A stretch of DNA of 45,913 nucleotides from Clostridia bacterium (GTDB taxonomy: Bacteria; Bacillota; Clostridia; Oscillospirales; JAAYXM01): contig JAFYQP010000082.1 in NCBI GenBank assembly GCA_017559855.1, forward strand, positions 1 to 45,913. Reading direction: 5' to 3'. The position numbers were made by a program, and so were the translations under genes. This document shows, in pieces, positions 16,514 through 27,533 of this stretch. The notes beneath the pieces were generated by a model that saw nothing but the letters and a program-made list of their open reading frames with translations, made no database searches and was not told where the DNA came from. How positions within the stretch are numbered: the stretch's first letter is position 1; each line of letters begins with the position of its first letter.

Positions 16514-16519
16514 ATAATG

Positions 16520-17140
16520 TGCAAAAAATATTGGGTGGCAGTATCCTAGTCAAAAATTTCGTATCCTAAGGCGGGCCTAAAAATCCGCAAAAGGGCACAT
16601 CGATGAAGTCCCTGGTGTTTGCTTCTCTCGCCCAGATTGGGGTGGATGCTGGGGGTTAAGGCTTTCGGGCGGCTTACAATGGCATGTATACCCGACCCGA
16701 CTGCCGTGGAGACCCGAATTCGTTGGAAGCCTATATATTCCAAGTAGTTGACGGACGACCTACGGTTCGGGGTAGAACCTGCAATGCGGTGGAAGGGCAT
16801 GACCCGACTTGCTGTGTGCAGAGTAGCCTGCCTTGAGTGGTGCGTGCGGATGGGAGAATCAGGCAACGTGTTCTGTGGCCACAGTTCACGTGTCATTGCT
16901 CTCTGAAATACGTTCTGCAAAAGAGGCTAAGAGACGGAGTTTTTGTTATAGAAAATATCTAGGCTGTCTTCGCAGATAAGGGATTGCAGTGCGGACTAAG
17001 TGGCGATTCGGTGTCGATGCAGGTAACACTTCGAGGTGCCCTTTAAAGGGAAACCGCCCTCATTGGCAACAAAGGGTAGGGCATTGTGAAATACTACCGA
17101 ACCAAAGCCGTAAAGTTTACCTTATCTGCCACCCAGATTT
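16520..17140 (+). ncRNA. ole: OLE-like large structured noncoding RNA
   Basis: Nearly 700 bases between ispA and the next gene hold no convincing coding frame but much structure. OLE RNAs are about 600 nt, occur between ispA and a membrane-protein gene (oapA) ahead of dxs, and form a membrane ribonucleoprotein linked to cold, ethanol and magnesium stress. Size, position and partner all match here. The ends pair: 16531-16541 (TTGGGTGGCAG) with 17126-17136 (CTGCCACCCAG), 11 consecutive pairs including one G-U. Further hairpins include TTGGAA/TTCCAA near 16720-16750 and CTGTGGCCACAG near 16880. GC content is above the intergenic background. No strong terminator separates it from oapA. Identification is by context and structure; I could not align it to the family model. 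Confidence 0.88.
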
Positions 17141-17168
17141 TATTATGTAATTTCAGGAGGTCATGGTC

Positions 17169-17705
17169 TTGAAAAAAGGCAATGGCAAAAGTGTTAATAT
17201 ACGTTGGGCACTTACAACTCTTGTCTGGAGTTTTGTGCTTTCAATGGCTTTTCGCTTCGGGTCAGACGTTGCACTTTCAAGTGTAAATCTTCCCGTTGCG
17301 TTTGTAATTTTACTTATAGTTATTTTAATTGGTATTGGTTTTGATGTTTTGGGTGTTGCAACCGCAACTGCAGATGAAGTGCCTTTCCACGGGATGGCGG
17401 CAAGGCGTATCCCTTGGGCGAAACGCTCACTTGCCCTTATCCGCAATGCGGACAAGGTATCGAGTTTCTGTAACGATATAATCGGCGATATCTGCGGAAT
17501 TATAAGCGGTGCGATTACCACGGTAATCATTGTTCGTATTCCGTTTGAAGGAGTATTACTTACGGTTACAACCCTTGCGATAACAGGTGCGGTTGCCGCA
17601 CTTACAATTGGCGGCAAGGCACTTTGTAAAGGTCTTGCAATGAATAACGCGAATTCGGTTTTAATGTTTGTAGGCAGAGTAATTTATATATTCAAGAAAG
17701 ATTAA
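17169..17705 (+). CDS. oapA: OLE-associated protein A-like membrane protein
   Basis: OapA is the membrane protein that binds OLE RNA and holds it at the cell membrane. This 178-residue protein has about four hydrophobic segments (~12-30, 41-63, 105-124, 128-148). A conserved-looking cytoplasmic stretch between segments 2 and 3 holds FDVLGVATATADEVPFHGM (~58-76) followed by a basic ARRIPWAKRS run suited to RNA contact. The DVLGVA stretch resembles CNNM/DUF21-type transporters, an idea from memory. TTG at 17169 is preferred over ATG at 17163 because AGGAGG (17155-17160) is then 8 bases upstream. It sits directly between the RNA and dxs, the standard arrangement. Confidence 0.85.
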   Translation: MKKGNGKSVNIRWALTTLVWSFVLSMAFRFGSDVALSSVNLPVAFVILLIVILIGIGFDVLGVATATADEVPFHGMAARRIPWAKRSLALIRNADKVSSFCNDIIGDICGIISGAITTVIIVRIPFEGVLLTVTTLAITGAVAALTIGGKALCKGLAMNNANSVLMFVGRVIYIFKKD

Positions 17706-17719
17706 ACAGGTGGATTTGA

Positions 17720-19561
17720 ATGGATATGCAGCTACTTGACAGTGTAATATCGGCTGAGGATCTTAAAAATCTCTCGGTAGATCAGTTGTATAAACTGTCG
17801 GATGAAATGCGTGAATTTTTAATAAAGCACATATCCGAAACCGGCGGTCATTTGGCGTCAAATTTAGGCGTTGTTGAAATGATGCTTTGCATCCATAAAA
17901 TTTTTGACACATCAAAGGATAGACTTGTTCTCGATGTCGGACATCAGTGTTACGTCCATAAAATGCTCACCGGTCGCCGTGACGGATTTGACAATCTGCG
18001 TCAATATGGCGGTATGGCAGGATTTTTAAGACCTGACGAGAGTGTGCACGACGCTTGCGTTTCAGGACATGCGTCAAACTCTGTTTCCGTGGCACTTGGT
18101 ATGGCACGTGCCCGTACGTTAAAGAGAGAAGACTATAGCGTAATTGCGGTAATCGGAGACGGTGCCCTTACCGGCGGTCTTGCGTATGAGGCACTCAACG
18201 ATGCGGGACAAAGCGGTGAACCGCTTATTATCATATTGAATGATAATGAAATGTCCATTACTGAAAACGTAGGAGCAATGACAAATCACTTGTCAAAACT
18301 GCGTTTAAAACCCAGATATTTGTATTTCAAAGATAAATATAGGAAGTTTATGAAGAAAGCACCGGGCGGTATGGCGGTTGATAAGGTAATTCATTCTGTT
18401 AAAAATTCCTTCAAACGTGCGTTTCTCCCTTCGTCTTTCTTTGAAAATATGGGCTTTACTTATCTCGGTCCATCTGACGGTCACGATATAAAATATACCC
18501 TCTACCTTTTGGAACTTGCACGAGATCTTGCCCGTCCTGTGATTATTCACTTAACCACGAAAAAAGGTAAAGGATATAAATATTCAGAAGAAAATCCTCA
18601 GGATTTCCACGGCGTGTCTTGCTTTGACATCGGCTCCGGTACACCGGTTAAAAAAGGCGGAAAATCCTTCTCATCGGTTTTTGGCGAAAAACTTGTGTCC
18701 CTTGCAGAAAAAGATGCAAGAATATGTGCCATAACCGCCGCAATGCAAACAGGTGTCGGACTTTCCGGCTTTGCGGAAAAATATAAAGAACGATTTTTTG
18801 ACGTTGGTATTGCGGAAGGACATGCGGTGGCACTTTCTGCAGGCCTTTCCCGTGCGGGAATGGTGCCTGTGTGTGCGATTTATTCCACTTTCCTGCAACG
18901 TGCATACGATATGCTCATCCACGACGTTGCAATATCAAAGGAACACGTGATTTTCGGTGTTGACCGTGCAGGTCTTGTAGGCGAGGATGGTGAGACGCAT
19001 CAGGGCAGTTTTGACGTAGCCTATCTTTCATCAATCCCCAATATGCAGATTTTGGCACCGTCGGATTTTGCGGAACTTGAAGCGATGCTCGAATATGCTG
19101 TCTGCGAAATGGATGGTCCGGTTGCCATCCGATACGGTCGTGGCGGCGAAGGAAAGTTTAAGGAAAACTCTTTTGAAAATGCGTCCCTTTCGGTAAAAAT
19201 GAAGGACGGCGATAAAGTTACTCTGGTTACCTACGGTACAATGATAAACGAGGTTATTGCCGCATCCGAAAAGTGCGAGGGTTGTGAGGTTATAAAGTTA
19301 AATTCTCTCGCTCCGCTTGATTTGAGTTGTGTGATTGAATCCGTTAAGAAAACGGGAAGAATTATCGTATGCGAAGATGTCTGCAATAAAGGATGTATTG
19401 GCGAAAAAATTGCCGCAACCATTGCTAAAGAAGGTATCTCGGCAAAAGTTATTCTTGCGAACACCGGTGACGATTTCGTATCTCACGGTGCGGTATCAAA
19501 ACTTTACGAGCAGTGCGGAATAGATGCAGACAGTATATTAAAGAAAATTTTGGAGGCGTAG
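17720..19561 (+). CDS. dxs: 1-deoxy-D-xylulose-5-phosphate synthase
   Basis: Dxs joins pyruvate and glyceraldehyde 3-phosphate, with thiamine diphosphate, in the first step of the MEP isoprenoid pathway. The 613 residues show HISETGGHLASNLGVVE (~35-51), the cofactor motif GDGALTGGLAYEALNDAG (~150-167), the GPSDGHD block, transketolase pyrimidine domain with DVGIAEGHAVALSAG, and GVDRAGLVGEDGETHQGSFD in the core. It is slightly shorter than enteric forms but complete. It follows oapA by 14 bases, so OLE RNA, oapA and dxs are probably one transcript. ispA and dxs together place isoprenoid supply on both sides of the RNA. Confidence 0.96.
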   Translation: MDMQLLDSVISAEDLKNLSVDQLYKLSDEMREFLIKHISETGGHLASNLGVVEMMLCIHKIFDTSKDRLVLDVGHQCYVHKMLTGRRDGFDNLRQYGGMAGFLRPDESVHDACVSGHASNSVSVALGMARARTLKREDYSVIAVIGDGALTGGLAYEALNDAGQSGEPLIIILNDNEMSITENVGAMTNHLSKLRLKPRYLYFKDKYRKFMKKAPGGMAVDKVIHSVKNSFKRAFLPSSFFENMGFTYLGPSDGHDIKYTLYLLELARDLARPVIIHLTTKKGKGYKYSEENPQDFHGVSCFDIGSGTPVKKGGKSFSSVFGEKLVSLAEKDARICAITAAMQTGVGLSGFAEKYKERFFDVGIAEGHAVALSAGLSRAGMVPVCAIYSTFLQRAYDMLIHDVAISKEHVIFGVDRAGLVGEDGETHQGSFDVAYLSSIPNMQILAPSDFAELEAMLEYAVCEMDGPVAIRYGRGGEGKFKENSFENASLSVKMKDGDKVTLVTYGTMINEVIAASEKCEGCEVIKLNSLAPLDLSCVIESVKKTGRIIVCEDVCNKGCIGEKIAATIAKEGISAKVILANTGDDFVSHGAVSKLYEQCGIDADSILKKILEA

Positions 19562-19564
19562 CCG

Positions 19565-20362
19565 TTGGCTAAAACAAGACTTGATGTTGCACTTGTAGAG
19601 CGTGGGCTTATTACAAGTCGTGAACGTGCAAAGACTACTATAATGAGCGGCCTGGTGTACGTCAATGGTCAAAAGGCCGACAAAGCGGGCGACACGGTCC
19701 GTGACGATGATAAAATCGAGGTGCGTGGCGACACGCTTAAATATGTAAGCCGTGGCGGTCTTAAACTTGAAAAGGCAATGGCGGAATTCCCCATAACCCT
19801 TGAGGGCAAGGTGGCAATGGACATAGGTGCATCCACCGGCGGTTTTACCGACTGTATGCTTCAAAACGGTGCGGTAAAAGTTTTTGCGGTTGACGTGGGA
19901 TACGGTCAACTTGCCTGGTCACTTCGTACCGATGCTCGTGTTGTTAATATGGAGCGAACCAATATCCGTTACGTTACCGAAGATGACATAGGAGAGAAAA
20001 TAGATTTTGCGTCAATTGACGTTTCGTTTATTTCCTTATCCCTTGTGCTTAAACCCTGCCGTGCTTTATTAAACGATGGCGGTGAGGTAGTGTGCCTTGT
20101 AAAACCGCAGTTTGAAGCAGGACGAGAAAAGGTGGGCAAGAAGGGCGTTGTCCGTGATCCGGCAGTTCATCTTGAAGTGCTTGAGAATTTCTTAACTCAC
20201 GTCAGCGATGCAGGTTTCGTTCTGTCGGGCATTACCTATTCACCCATAAAGGGGCCGGAAGGCAATATCGAATATTTAGGATATCTCAAAACGCAAGGAG
20301 AGCCTTGCGAGGTTGATTTAAAGGCGTTGGTTGATGCGTCACATCAAGATTTAAAGGGGTAG
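19565..20362 (+). CDS. tlyA: TlyA-family rRNA (cytidine-2'-O)-methyltransferase
   Basis: TlyA-type enzymes 2'-O-methylate rRNA cytidines and are often misnamed haemolysins. The 265-residue protein has an N-terminal S4 RNA-binding domain (RLDVALVERGLITSRERAKTTI, ~4-25) and a Rossmann methyltransferase with AMDIGASTGGFTDCML (~84-99) as the SAM site and the downstream FASIDVSFISL and VCLVKPQFEAGREKVGKKGVVRD blocks. The start is TTG at 19565, three bases after the dxs stop, with GGAGG inside the dxs end. It is standard next to dxs in Firmicutes. Which rRNA positions are modified cannot be told. Confidence 0.92.
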   Translation: MAKTRLDVALVERGLITSRERAKTTIMSGLVYVNGQKADKAGDTVRDDDKIEVRGDTLKYVSRGGLKLEKAMAEFPITLEGKVAMDIGASTGGFTDCMLQNGAVKVFAVDVGYGQLAWSLRTDARVVNMERTNIRYVTEDDIGEKIDFASIDVSFISLSLVLKPCRALLNDGGEVVCLVKPQFEAGREKVGKKGVVRDPAVHLEVLENFLTHVSDAGFVLSGITYSPIKGPEGNIEYLGYLKTQGEPCEVDLKALVDASHQDLKG

Positions 20363-20367
20363 TGTAT

Positions 20368-21234
20368 ATGAAAAAAATAATGATGCATCCAAATCCCACC
20401 CGTGATATCAATTTGGAAAATACACGCAAAATAGCACAGTTTTTAACATCCCGTGGCATTGAGGTAACGATACCTGAAGACGTTGCAACGGTTGACTATC
20501 CCTGTTTCAAAATTCTTCCATTTGAAGAGGCGGTTTGTGATGCGGATATGATTATCTCTCTTGGCGGCGACGGCTCTATTCTTCATACCGTTGCAAAAAC
20601 CGCAGGAATGGGAATTGAAATTCTCGGCATCAATAGCGGAAGAATGGGCTATATGGCAGAAATTGAAGCGGACGAGTTTGATTATCTTGAGCAAGTGCTT
20701 GACGGCAATTACATTGTGGAAGAGCGTATGATGATAGACGTGGCAATTCGCCGCGGTCAGGATATAATTGCAGAGGGTTCCGGTCTTAACGACGTTGTCG
20801 TTGCAAAGACCAACCGACTTAAAATCATAGATATAGACGTTTACGCAGACCGTTCCTTCATTTCTCACTATCAGGGTGACGGTGTTGCCATTGCAACGCC
20901 CACCGGCTCTACGGCATATTCAATGTCCGCAGGAGGCCCGATTGTAGATCCGATAACCGAAAGTATTACAATTACTCCGATTTGCACACATTCCCTTTCT
21001 GCAAAGCCAATCGTTCTTTCATCCAAACGTGAGATTTCCGTACAAGCCCTGTCACGAGTTGAGGGTTCAATAGGTGTCAGTGTTGACGGCTCGTCACCGG
21101 TTGAATTAAACTATGGTGATCAGGTAATTATAAAACGTTCAAACCATATGACGAAGTTGGTACGCGTTAAAAACATCAACTTCTACGATATTCTTTGCAC
21201 AAAACTTTCAGACAGGAGGTTCGATGCCAATTGA
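20368..21234 (+). CDS. nadK: NAD kinase
   Basis: NadK phosphorylates NAD to NADP. The 288-residue protein has the active-site GGDG at residues 66-69 within IISLGGDGSILHTV, and the TPTGSTAYSMSAGGPIV block that binds NAD. The ATG at 20368 is about nine bases after AAAGGGG; an in-frame GTG at 20362 lies too near that site. It overlaps the argR start by four bases, suggesting coupled translation in the tlyA-nadK-argR-recN run common to clostridia and bacilli. Confidence 0.95.
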   Translation: MKKIMMHPNPTRDINLENTRKIAQFLTSRGIEVTIPEDVATVDYPCFKILPFEEAVCDADMIISLGGDGSILHTVAKTAGMGIEILGINSGRMGYMAEIEADEFDYLEQVLDGNYIVEERMMIDVAIRRGQDIIAEGSGLNDVVVAKTNRLKIIDIDVYADRSFISHYQGDGVAIATPTGSTAYSMSAGGPIVDPITESITITPICTHSLSAKPIVLSSKREISVQALSRVEGSIGVSVDGSSPVELNYGDQVIIKRSNHMTKLVRVKNINFYDILCTKLSDRRFDAN

Positions 21235-21683
21235 AACTTCAAAGACAGTCTAAGATTTTACAGTTAATTGAGCAATATGACATAGAAACCCAGATGGAAC
21301 TCACTGAATATTTAATTCGTGCGGGTTTTGATACAACTCAGGCAACGGTTTCCCGTGATATAAAGGAACTTCGCCTTGTCAAAACCGCATCAAAAAGCGG
21401 CAGGAATAAATACGCCGCCGCAACCGGTCAGGCAGAAACAGGTTTCTCCGGCCGTCTCCGCACGATTTTCCGTGAGGGTGTGCTTTCCTATGACTATGCA
21501 CAGAACATCGTTGTAATCAAGACCATGCCGGGCCTTGCCTCGGCAGCATGCTCGGCACTTGACGGTATGCACCTTGCCGACGTTGTCGGCACTATTGCAG
21601 GTGATGATACGGGCTTCCTCGTACTTCGCACAACGGAAAGTGCACACGCATTTTGTGACGATTTAAAGAAAATGCTTGAATAA
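21231..21683 (+). CDS. argR: arginine repressor
   Basis: ArgR is a hexameric, arginine-dependent regulator of arginine synthesis and breakdown. The 150 residues carry the N-terminal winged helix (QSKILQLIEQYDIETQMELTEYL..., ending TTQATVSRDIKELRLVK at ~37-53) and the C-terminal oligomerisation domain with GTIAGDDTGFLV (~121-132), which binds arginine. The start is TTG at 21231, 11 bases after AGGAGG and overlapping the nadK stop; longer frames would read through nadK. No arginine genes are in the window, so the gene is here by operon convention (argR-recN). Confidence 0.93.
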   Translation: MKLQRQSKILQLIEQYDIETQMELTEYLIRAGFDTTQATVSRDIKELRLVKTASKSGRNKYAAATGQAETGFSGRLRTIFREGVLSYDYAQNIVVIKTMPGLASAACSALDGMHLADVVGTIAGDDTGFLVLRTTESAHAFCDDLKKMLE

Positions 21684-21701
21684 TTGCAGGAGGTGAGCCT
21701 T

Positions 21702-23390
21702 GTGCTGAAACTTTTGCATATCGAAAATATTGCAATAATTGAAAAGTGTGATATAGAATTCGGCACGGGCTTTAACGTTCTTACCGGTGAAACCGGTGCG
21801 GGTAAATCGATTATCATCGATGCTATCTCGGCGGTTTTAGGTCAGAGAAGCAGTCGCTCATTGGTGCGGTCGGGTGCAGACAGAGCATTTGTCTCCGCCC
21901 TCTTCGAAACCACGGAAAATGCAGAACTTTGGCTCCGTGAGCAGGGCTTTGAGGTCGAAGGGGAACTATTGCTCCAGCGTGAGATTACCCCTGATGGAAA
22001 AACCACCTGCCGTGTAAACGGTAAACCTATCTCCGTGGGGCTCTTAAAGTCGCTGGGTGACACCCTACTGAATATCCACGGTCAACACGACAGCCAAAGT
22101 TTGCTCGATACAGAACATCATGCCGAATATATCGACCGTTTTGCGGAAAAGGAAACTTATGAAGCCATTTTCGCTCGATATGAAAGTGAATATAACAGAT
22201 TTTTAGACCTTACCCGTGAACTAAAAGTGCTAAGTATGTCGGAGCAGGAGTATGTGCGTCGTGTGGATATGCTCCGATATCAGATAGAAGAACTTGAGGG
22301 AGCAAACCTTAAAGCGGGAGAGTATGACGAACTTATTGAGCGTCGTACAATGCTCAGAAACGCCGCGAAAATTACAGAATCCCTCAACTTGGTAGCGTCC
22401 CTTTTTACGGGGGATGATGAACGTGCGGGAATTATATCCGACTTAGGCGGTGCCGAACGTGCATTGTATGGACTTAAACTTTCCGATACCGACGATATTA
22501 CCGCACGGGTTGGCGAACTTCTTGCCAATGCACAGGATGTATCCCAAGATGTAAACGAAATCTTAAGAAAAATAGACGCATCTCCCGAAGAGATAGAACG
22601 GGTTGAAGACAGATGCGACTTCCTAAAACGCCTGACCGTAAAATACGGCGGCAGTGAAGAAGAACTAATTGCACAACTCAACTCATTTAAGGATGAACTT
22701 GCAACTATTGAACATTCGGACGAGCGTAAGTGTGAAGTTGAAAAACTTTTAGACGAGTGCGAGAATGAATGTTGGGACCTTGCACAAAAGTTGTTCAATT
22801 TAAGACGTCGTACCGCAAGGGACTTTGAGCGGCGTGTAATGAGTGAACTATCCGACCTTGATATGTCAAAGGTTACCTTTGTGGCGGAGATTTCACCTTG
22901 TGAAAACTTAGGTGTGCGTGGTGCGGATACCATTGAATTTTTAATATCCACAAACTTGGGTGAGCCGTTAAAACCCCTTGCGAAAATCGCATCCGGCGGT
23001 GAAATGGCACGAATTATGCTTGCTCTTAAGAACGTACTTGCGGAGAACGATAAAGTTCAAACCTTGATTTTTGACGAGGTAGACGCAGGTGTCAGCGGCA
23101 GGGCGGCACAAAAAGTTGCGGAGAAACTTGCAAAACTTTCCGGCAAAAAGCAAATTCTCTGTGTAACACATCTTCCGCAGATGTCCGCAATGGCGGATAC
23201 TCATTTCAAGATAGAAAAGGAAGAGGTGGGTGGCAGAACGGTCACCAACGTAACAATTATGGATGATAGCGGCAGAATTCTTGAACTTGCAAGACTTCTT
23301 GGCGGTGCGGATATAACCGAAACAACCAAGAACAACGCACGAGAGTTAATAGAAACCGCAAAGAAAATAAAAAAGGAGCAAAACAAATGA
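21702..23390 (+). CDS. recN: DNA repair protein RecN
   Basis: RecN is an SMC-like ATPase acting at DNA double-strand breaks. The 562 residues show Walker A GETGAGKS at 29-36, long coiled-coil arms (~150-370) with Glu/Lys/Leu heptads, the ABC signature [14 protein letters not shown] and Walker [14 protein letters not shown], then [13 protein letters not shown] at 21702 is chosen because GCAGGAGGTGA lies just upstream; the TTG at 21684 precedes that site. The stop overlaps the tyrS ATG (ATGA). Confidence 0.95.
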   Translation: MLKLLHIENIAIIEKCDIEFGTGFNVLTGETGAGKSIIIDAISAVLGQRSSRSLVRSGADRAFVSALFETTENAELWLREQGFEVEGELLLQREITPDGKTTCRVNGKPISVGLLKSLGDTLLNIHGQHDSQSLLDTEHHAEYIDRFAEKETYEAIFARYESEYNRFLDLTRELKVLSMSEQEYVRRVDMLRYQIEELEGANLKAGEYDELIERRTMLRNAAKITESLNLVASLFTGDDERAGIISDLGGAERALYGLKLSDTDDITARVGELLANAQDVSQDVNEILRKIDASPEEIERVEDRCDFLKRLTVKYGGSEEELIAQLNSFKDELATIEHSDERKCEVEKLLDECENECWDLAQKLFNLRRRTARDFERRVMSELSDLDMSKVTFVAEISPCENLGVRGADTIEFLISTNLGEPLKPLAKIASGGEMARIMLALKNVLAENDKVQTLIFDEVDAGVSGRAAQKVAEKLAKLSGKKQILCVTHLPQMSAMADTHFKIEKEEVGGRTVTNVTIMDDSGRILELARLLGGADITETTKNNARELIETAKKIKKEQNK

Positions 23391-24610
23391 AACTCTATGA
23401 AGAATTAAAGGCGAGAGGCCTTATTGCACAGACAACCAATGAGGAACTTATTTCTCATATGCTCAATGAAGAGCAGATTACCTTCTACACAGGCTTCGAT
23501 CCCACGGCAGATAGCCTTCACGTAGGACACTTCCTTGTACTTACCGTTATGAAGCGTCTCCAGATGGCAGGCCATCGCCCCATTGCACTTCTCGGCGGCG
23601 GTACCACATTGGTAGGTGATCCCACAGGCAAAACCGATATGCGTAAGATGCTCACTATTGAACAGATTCAGTCCAACGCAGATCGTTTTAAAGAGCAGAT
23701 GGGCCGCTTTATTGATTTCTCCGATGGCAAGGCAATTATGGTAAATAACGCAGATTGGCTCTGCGACTTAAAGTATCTTGAGTTCTTAAGAGAGATCGGT
23801 GTTCACTTCTCTGTAAATCGTATGCTTACTGCAGAATGCTTTAAAAGCCGTCTTGAAAAGGGCCTTACTTTCATCGAGTTTAACTATATGCTTATGCAGA
23901 GTTATGACTTCTTAAAACTCTTTGAGACTTACGGTTGCCGTTTAGAGTGCGGTGGTGACGACCAGTGGTCAAACATTTTAGGCGGTACCGAACTCGTTCG
24001 CCGTGTTCACGGTGAAGATGTAAATGGTCTTACCTTCACCTTACTTACCACCTCCGAGGGCAAGAAGATGGGCAAGACCGAAAAAGGTGCTGTTTGGCTT
24101 GATCCTGAAAAGACTACGCCCTATGAGTTTTATCAGTATTGGAGAAACGTCCGTGACGATGACGTTATCCGTTGCCTTAAGATGCTTACCTTTATGCCGC
24201 TTGAAGAAATTGCAGAGTATGAAGGTTTAGAAGGTCAAGAACTCAACCGTGCAAAGAGTCGCCTTGCATATGAACTTACCAAACTTGTTCACGGTGAGGA
24301 AGAAGCGAACAAGGCAGACGAGGCTGCAAAATCCCTCTTTACATCCCAGAGCGATTCTGCTAATATGCCATCAACCGACCTTACCGATGCAGACTTTACC
24401 GACGGTGCAATTGCCGCCCTTGATCTTTTGGTAAAGTGTGGCTTAACCCCGTCAAAGTCCGAGGCTAGACGTGTTGTTCAGCAGGGCGGACTTGTAGTAA
24501 ATGATGAGAAGGTTACCGACATTGCAAAGACCTTTACAAAGGATGATTTCAAAGACGGCAAACTTATCATCAAGAAGGGCAAAAAGACCTTCCACAGAGT
24601 AAATTACTAA
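23387..24610 (+). CDS. tyrS: tyrosyl-tRNA synthetase
   Basis: TyrS charges tRNA-Tyr. The 407-residue chain has the class I HIGH variant HVGH in [14 protein letters not shown] (~40-53), [12 protein letters not shown] in the active site, the KMSKS-loop form [10 protein letters not shown] and a C-terminal S4 RNA-binding domain (~345-405, [19 protein letters not shown]). It overlaps recN by four bases. I see no T-box leader upstream, since the gene is inside the operon, unlike many Firmicute tyrS genes. It ends at a strong terminator that closes the nusB-tyrS cluster. Confidence 0.96.
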   Translation: MKLYEELKARGLIAQTTNEELISHMLNEEQITFYTGFDPTADSLHVGHFLVLTVMKRLQMAGHRPIALLGGGTTLVGDPTGKTDMRKMLTIEQIQSNADRFKEQMGRFIDFSDGKAIMVNNADWLCDLKYLEFLREIGVHFSVNRMLTAECFKSRLEKGLTFIEFNYMLMQSYDFLKLFETYGCRLECGGDDQWSNILGGTELVRRVHGEDVNGLTFTLLTTSEGKKMGKTEKGAVWLDPEKTTPYEFYQYWRNVRDDDVIRCLKMLTFMPLEEIAEYEGLEGQELNRAKSRLAYELTKLVHGEEEANKADEAAKSLFTSQSDSANMPSTDLTDADFTDGAIAALDLLVKCGLTPSKSEARRVVQQGGLVVNDEKVTDIAKTFTKDDFKDGKLIIKKGKKTFHRVNY

Positions 24611-24616
24611 AAATTC

Positions 24617-24652
24617 AAGACACCGAGAAAATTTTTCTCGGTGTCTTTTTCA
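24617..24652 (+). terminator. intrinsic terminator after tyrS
   Basis: A 14-bp stem (AAGACACCGAGAAA / TTTCTCGGTGTCTT) with a 3-base loop is followed by a T-run. It ends the long nusB-to-tyrS cluster. Confidence 0.92.
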
Positions 24653-24685
24653 TTACGTGTGCATAAAATAGAATGAGGTGGTTTT

Positions 24686-25315
24686 GTGCGGCGTAAATAT
24701 AAAAAAATCAGAAGAAAATTCCCCGTTTTTTTATTTGCTCTTATATCCCTGGTTTTAGCCATTAGTATATACTACACTATCGTTATAAGACCTATCCTTG
24801 AAGAGTACGTAAATGCAGAACTTGCAAACAGTGTGAATCTTATAATAAACGGTAAAACCGCCGAGATTATTGAGAAAAACGGCGTTACATATGAATCGCT
24901 CATTTCACTTTCAAGAGATAAGGAGGGGAGGATTCTATCTCTTTATACTAACGTATCCCAAATGAATGCACTTAAACTTGATATAGAAAAGGGGATACTC
25001 AGTATGTTGCAGGATACGGATAGTATAGCAGTCGAGGTTCCGGTAGGAAGTCTTATGGGCGGCGAGTTCTTATCGGGCATAGGACCGTGTATTAAAGTTC
25101 ATGCAGTACCCATAACAAGACTGTTTACCGAATTTGAAAATGAATTCGACTCATCCGGTATCAACCAAACGCGGCACAGGATATTACTTAAGTATAATAT
25201 TTCGCTTAAAATTTTACTTCCCGGTAAGCGGGACAGTATGAATATAAAAGAGGAAATTTGCATTGCAGAAACCATAATCGTGGGTAATATTCCAAACTTC
25301 TATGCGGGAAAATAA
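24686..25315 (+). CDS. yunB: sporulation protein YunB
   Basis: YunB is a mother-cell sporulation protein needed for normal spore formation; its precise action is unknown. The 209 residues show the family layout: a basic N-terminus, one membrane segment (~13-33), then a conserved domain with INGKTAEII, VSQMNALKLDIEKGI, VEVPVGSLMGGEFLSGIGPCIKV and a SLKILLPGK C-terminal block. The start is GTG at 24686 behind GAGGTGG. A CATAAAAT element at 24662-24669 resembles a SigE -10, but I see no good -35 partner. It stands alone between the tyrS terminator and ligA. Confidence 0.9.
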   Translation: MRRKYKKIRRKFPVFLFALISLVLAISIYYTIVIRPILEEYVNAELANSVNLIINGKTAEIIEKNGVTYESLISLSRDKEGRILSLYTNVSQMNALKLDIEKGILSMLQDTDSIAVEVPVGSLMGGEFLSGIGPCIKVHAVPITRLFTEFENEFDSSGINQTRHRILLKYNISLKILLPGKRDSMNIKEEICIAETIIVGNIPNFYAGK

Positions 25316-27361
<2,046 letters not shown>

Positions 27362-27362
27362 C

Positions 27363-27533
27363 GTGAATATTTCGGACATGATAGAGTTTGTAAATAAAAT
27401 ATCCGCATTTGAATTTTCCAAGAAGTCATTAGCGGATAGTGTACCCATGTCCGAATTACGCGAGGATCGTGTGGAAAAATCCGATTGCACAATGGAAAGA
27501 CAAGTAGTTGTCGATAAAGTGGAGGGCGTGTAA
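27363..27533 (+). CDS. gatC: miniature GatC-like amidotransferase subunit
   Basis: This 56-residue frame fills the gap between ligA and gatA. Its stop overlaps the gatA ATG by one base (TAATG), and a GTG start at 27363 follows the ligA stop with GGAGGT just upstream. GatC normally has about 95 residues and acts as a belt holding GatA and GatB together. The segment DMIEFVNKISAF...MSELREDRVEKSD resembles the second half of GatC, including the VLREDxV motif. The N-terminal helical half and the proline-rich linker are missing or shortened. Position and the LRED motif support the call. It was missed by automated calling because of its size. Confidence 0.65.
   Translation: MNISDMIEFVNKISAFEFSKKSLADSVPMSELREDRVEKSDCTMERQVVVDKVEGV

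Noticed and set aside
16546-16920. 124-residue minus-strand frame within the region between ispA and oapA
   Set aside because: It lies antisense to a structured RNA with its own plus-strand promoter, has no recognisable protein pattern and no clear ribosome site.
22280-22951. 223-residue minus-strand frame inside recN
   Set aside because: It is serine/arginine-rich shadow coding opposite a well-conserved gene; the same applies to long frames opposite ackA and ligA.
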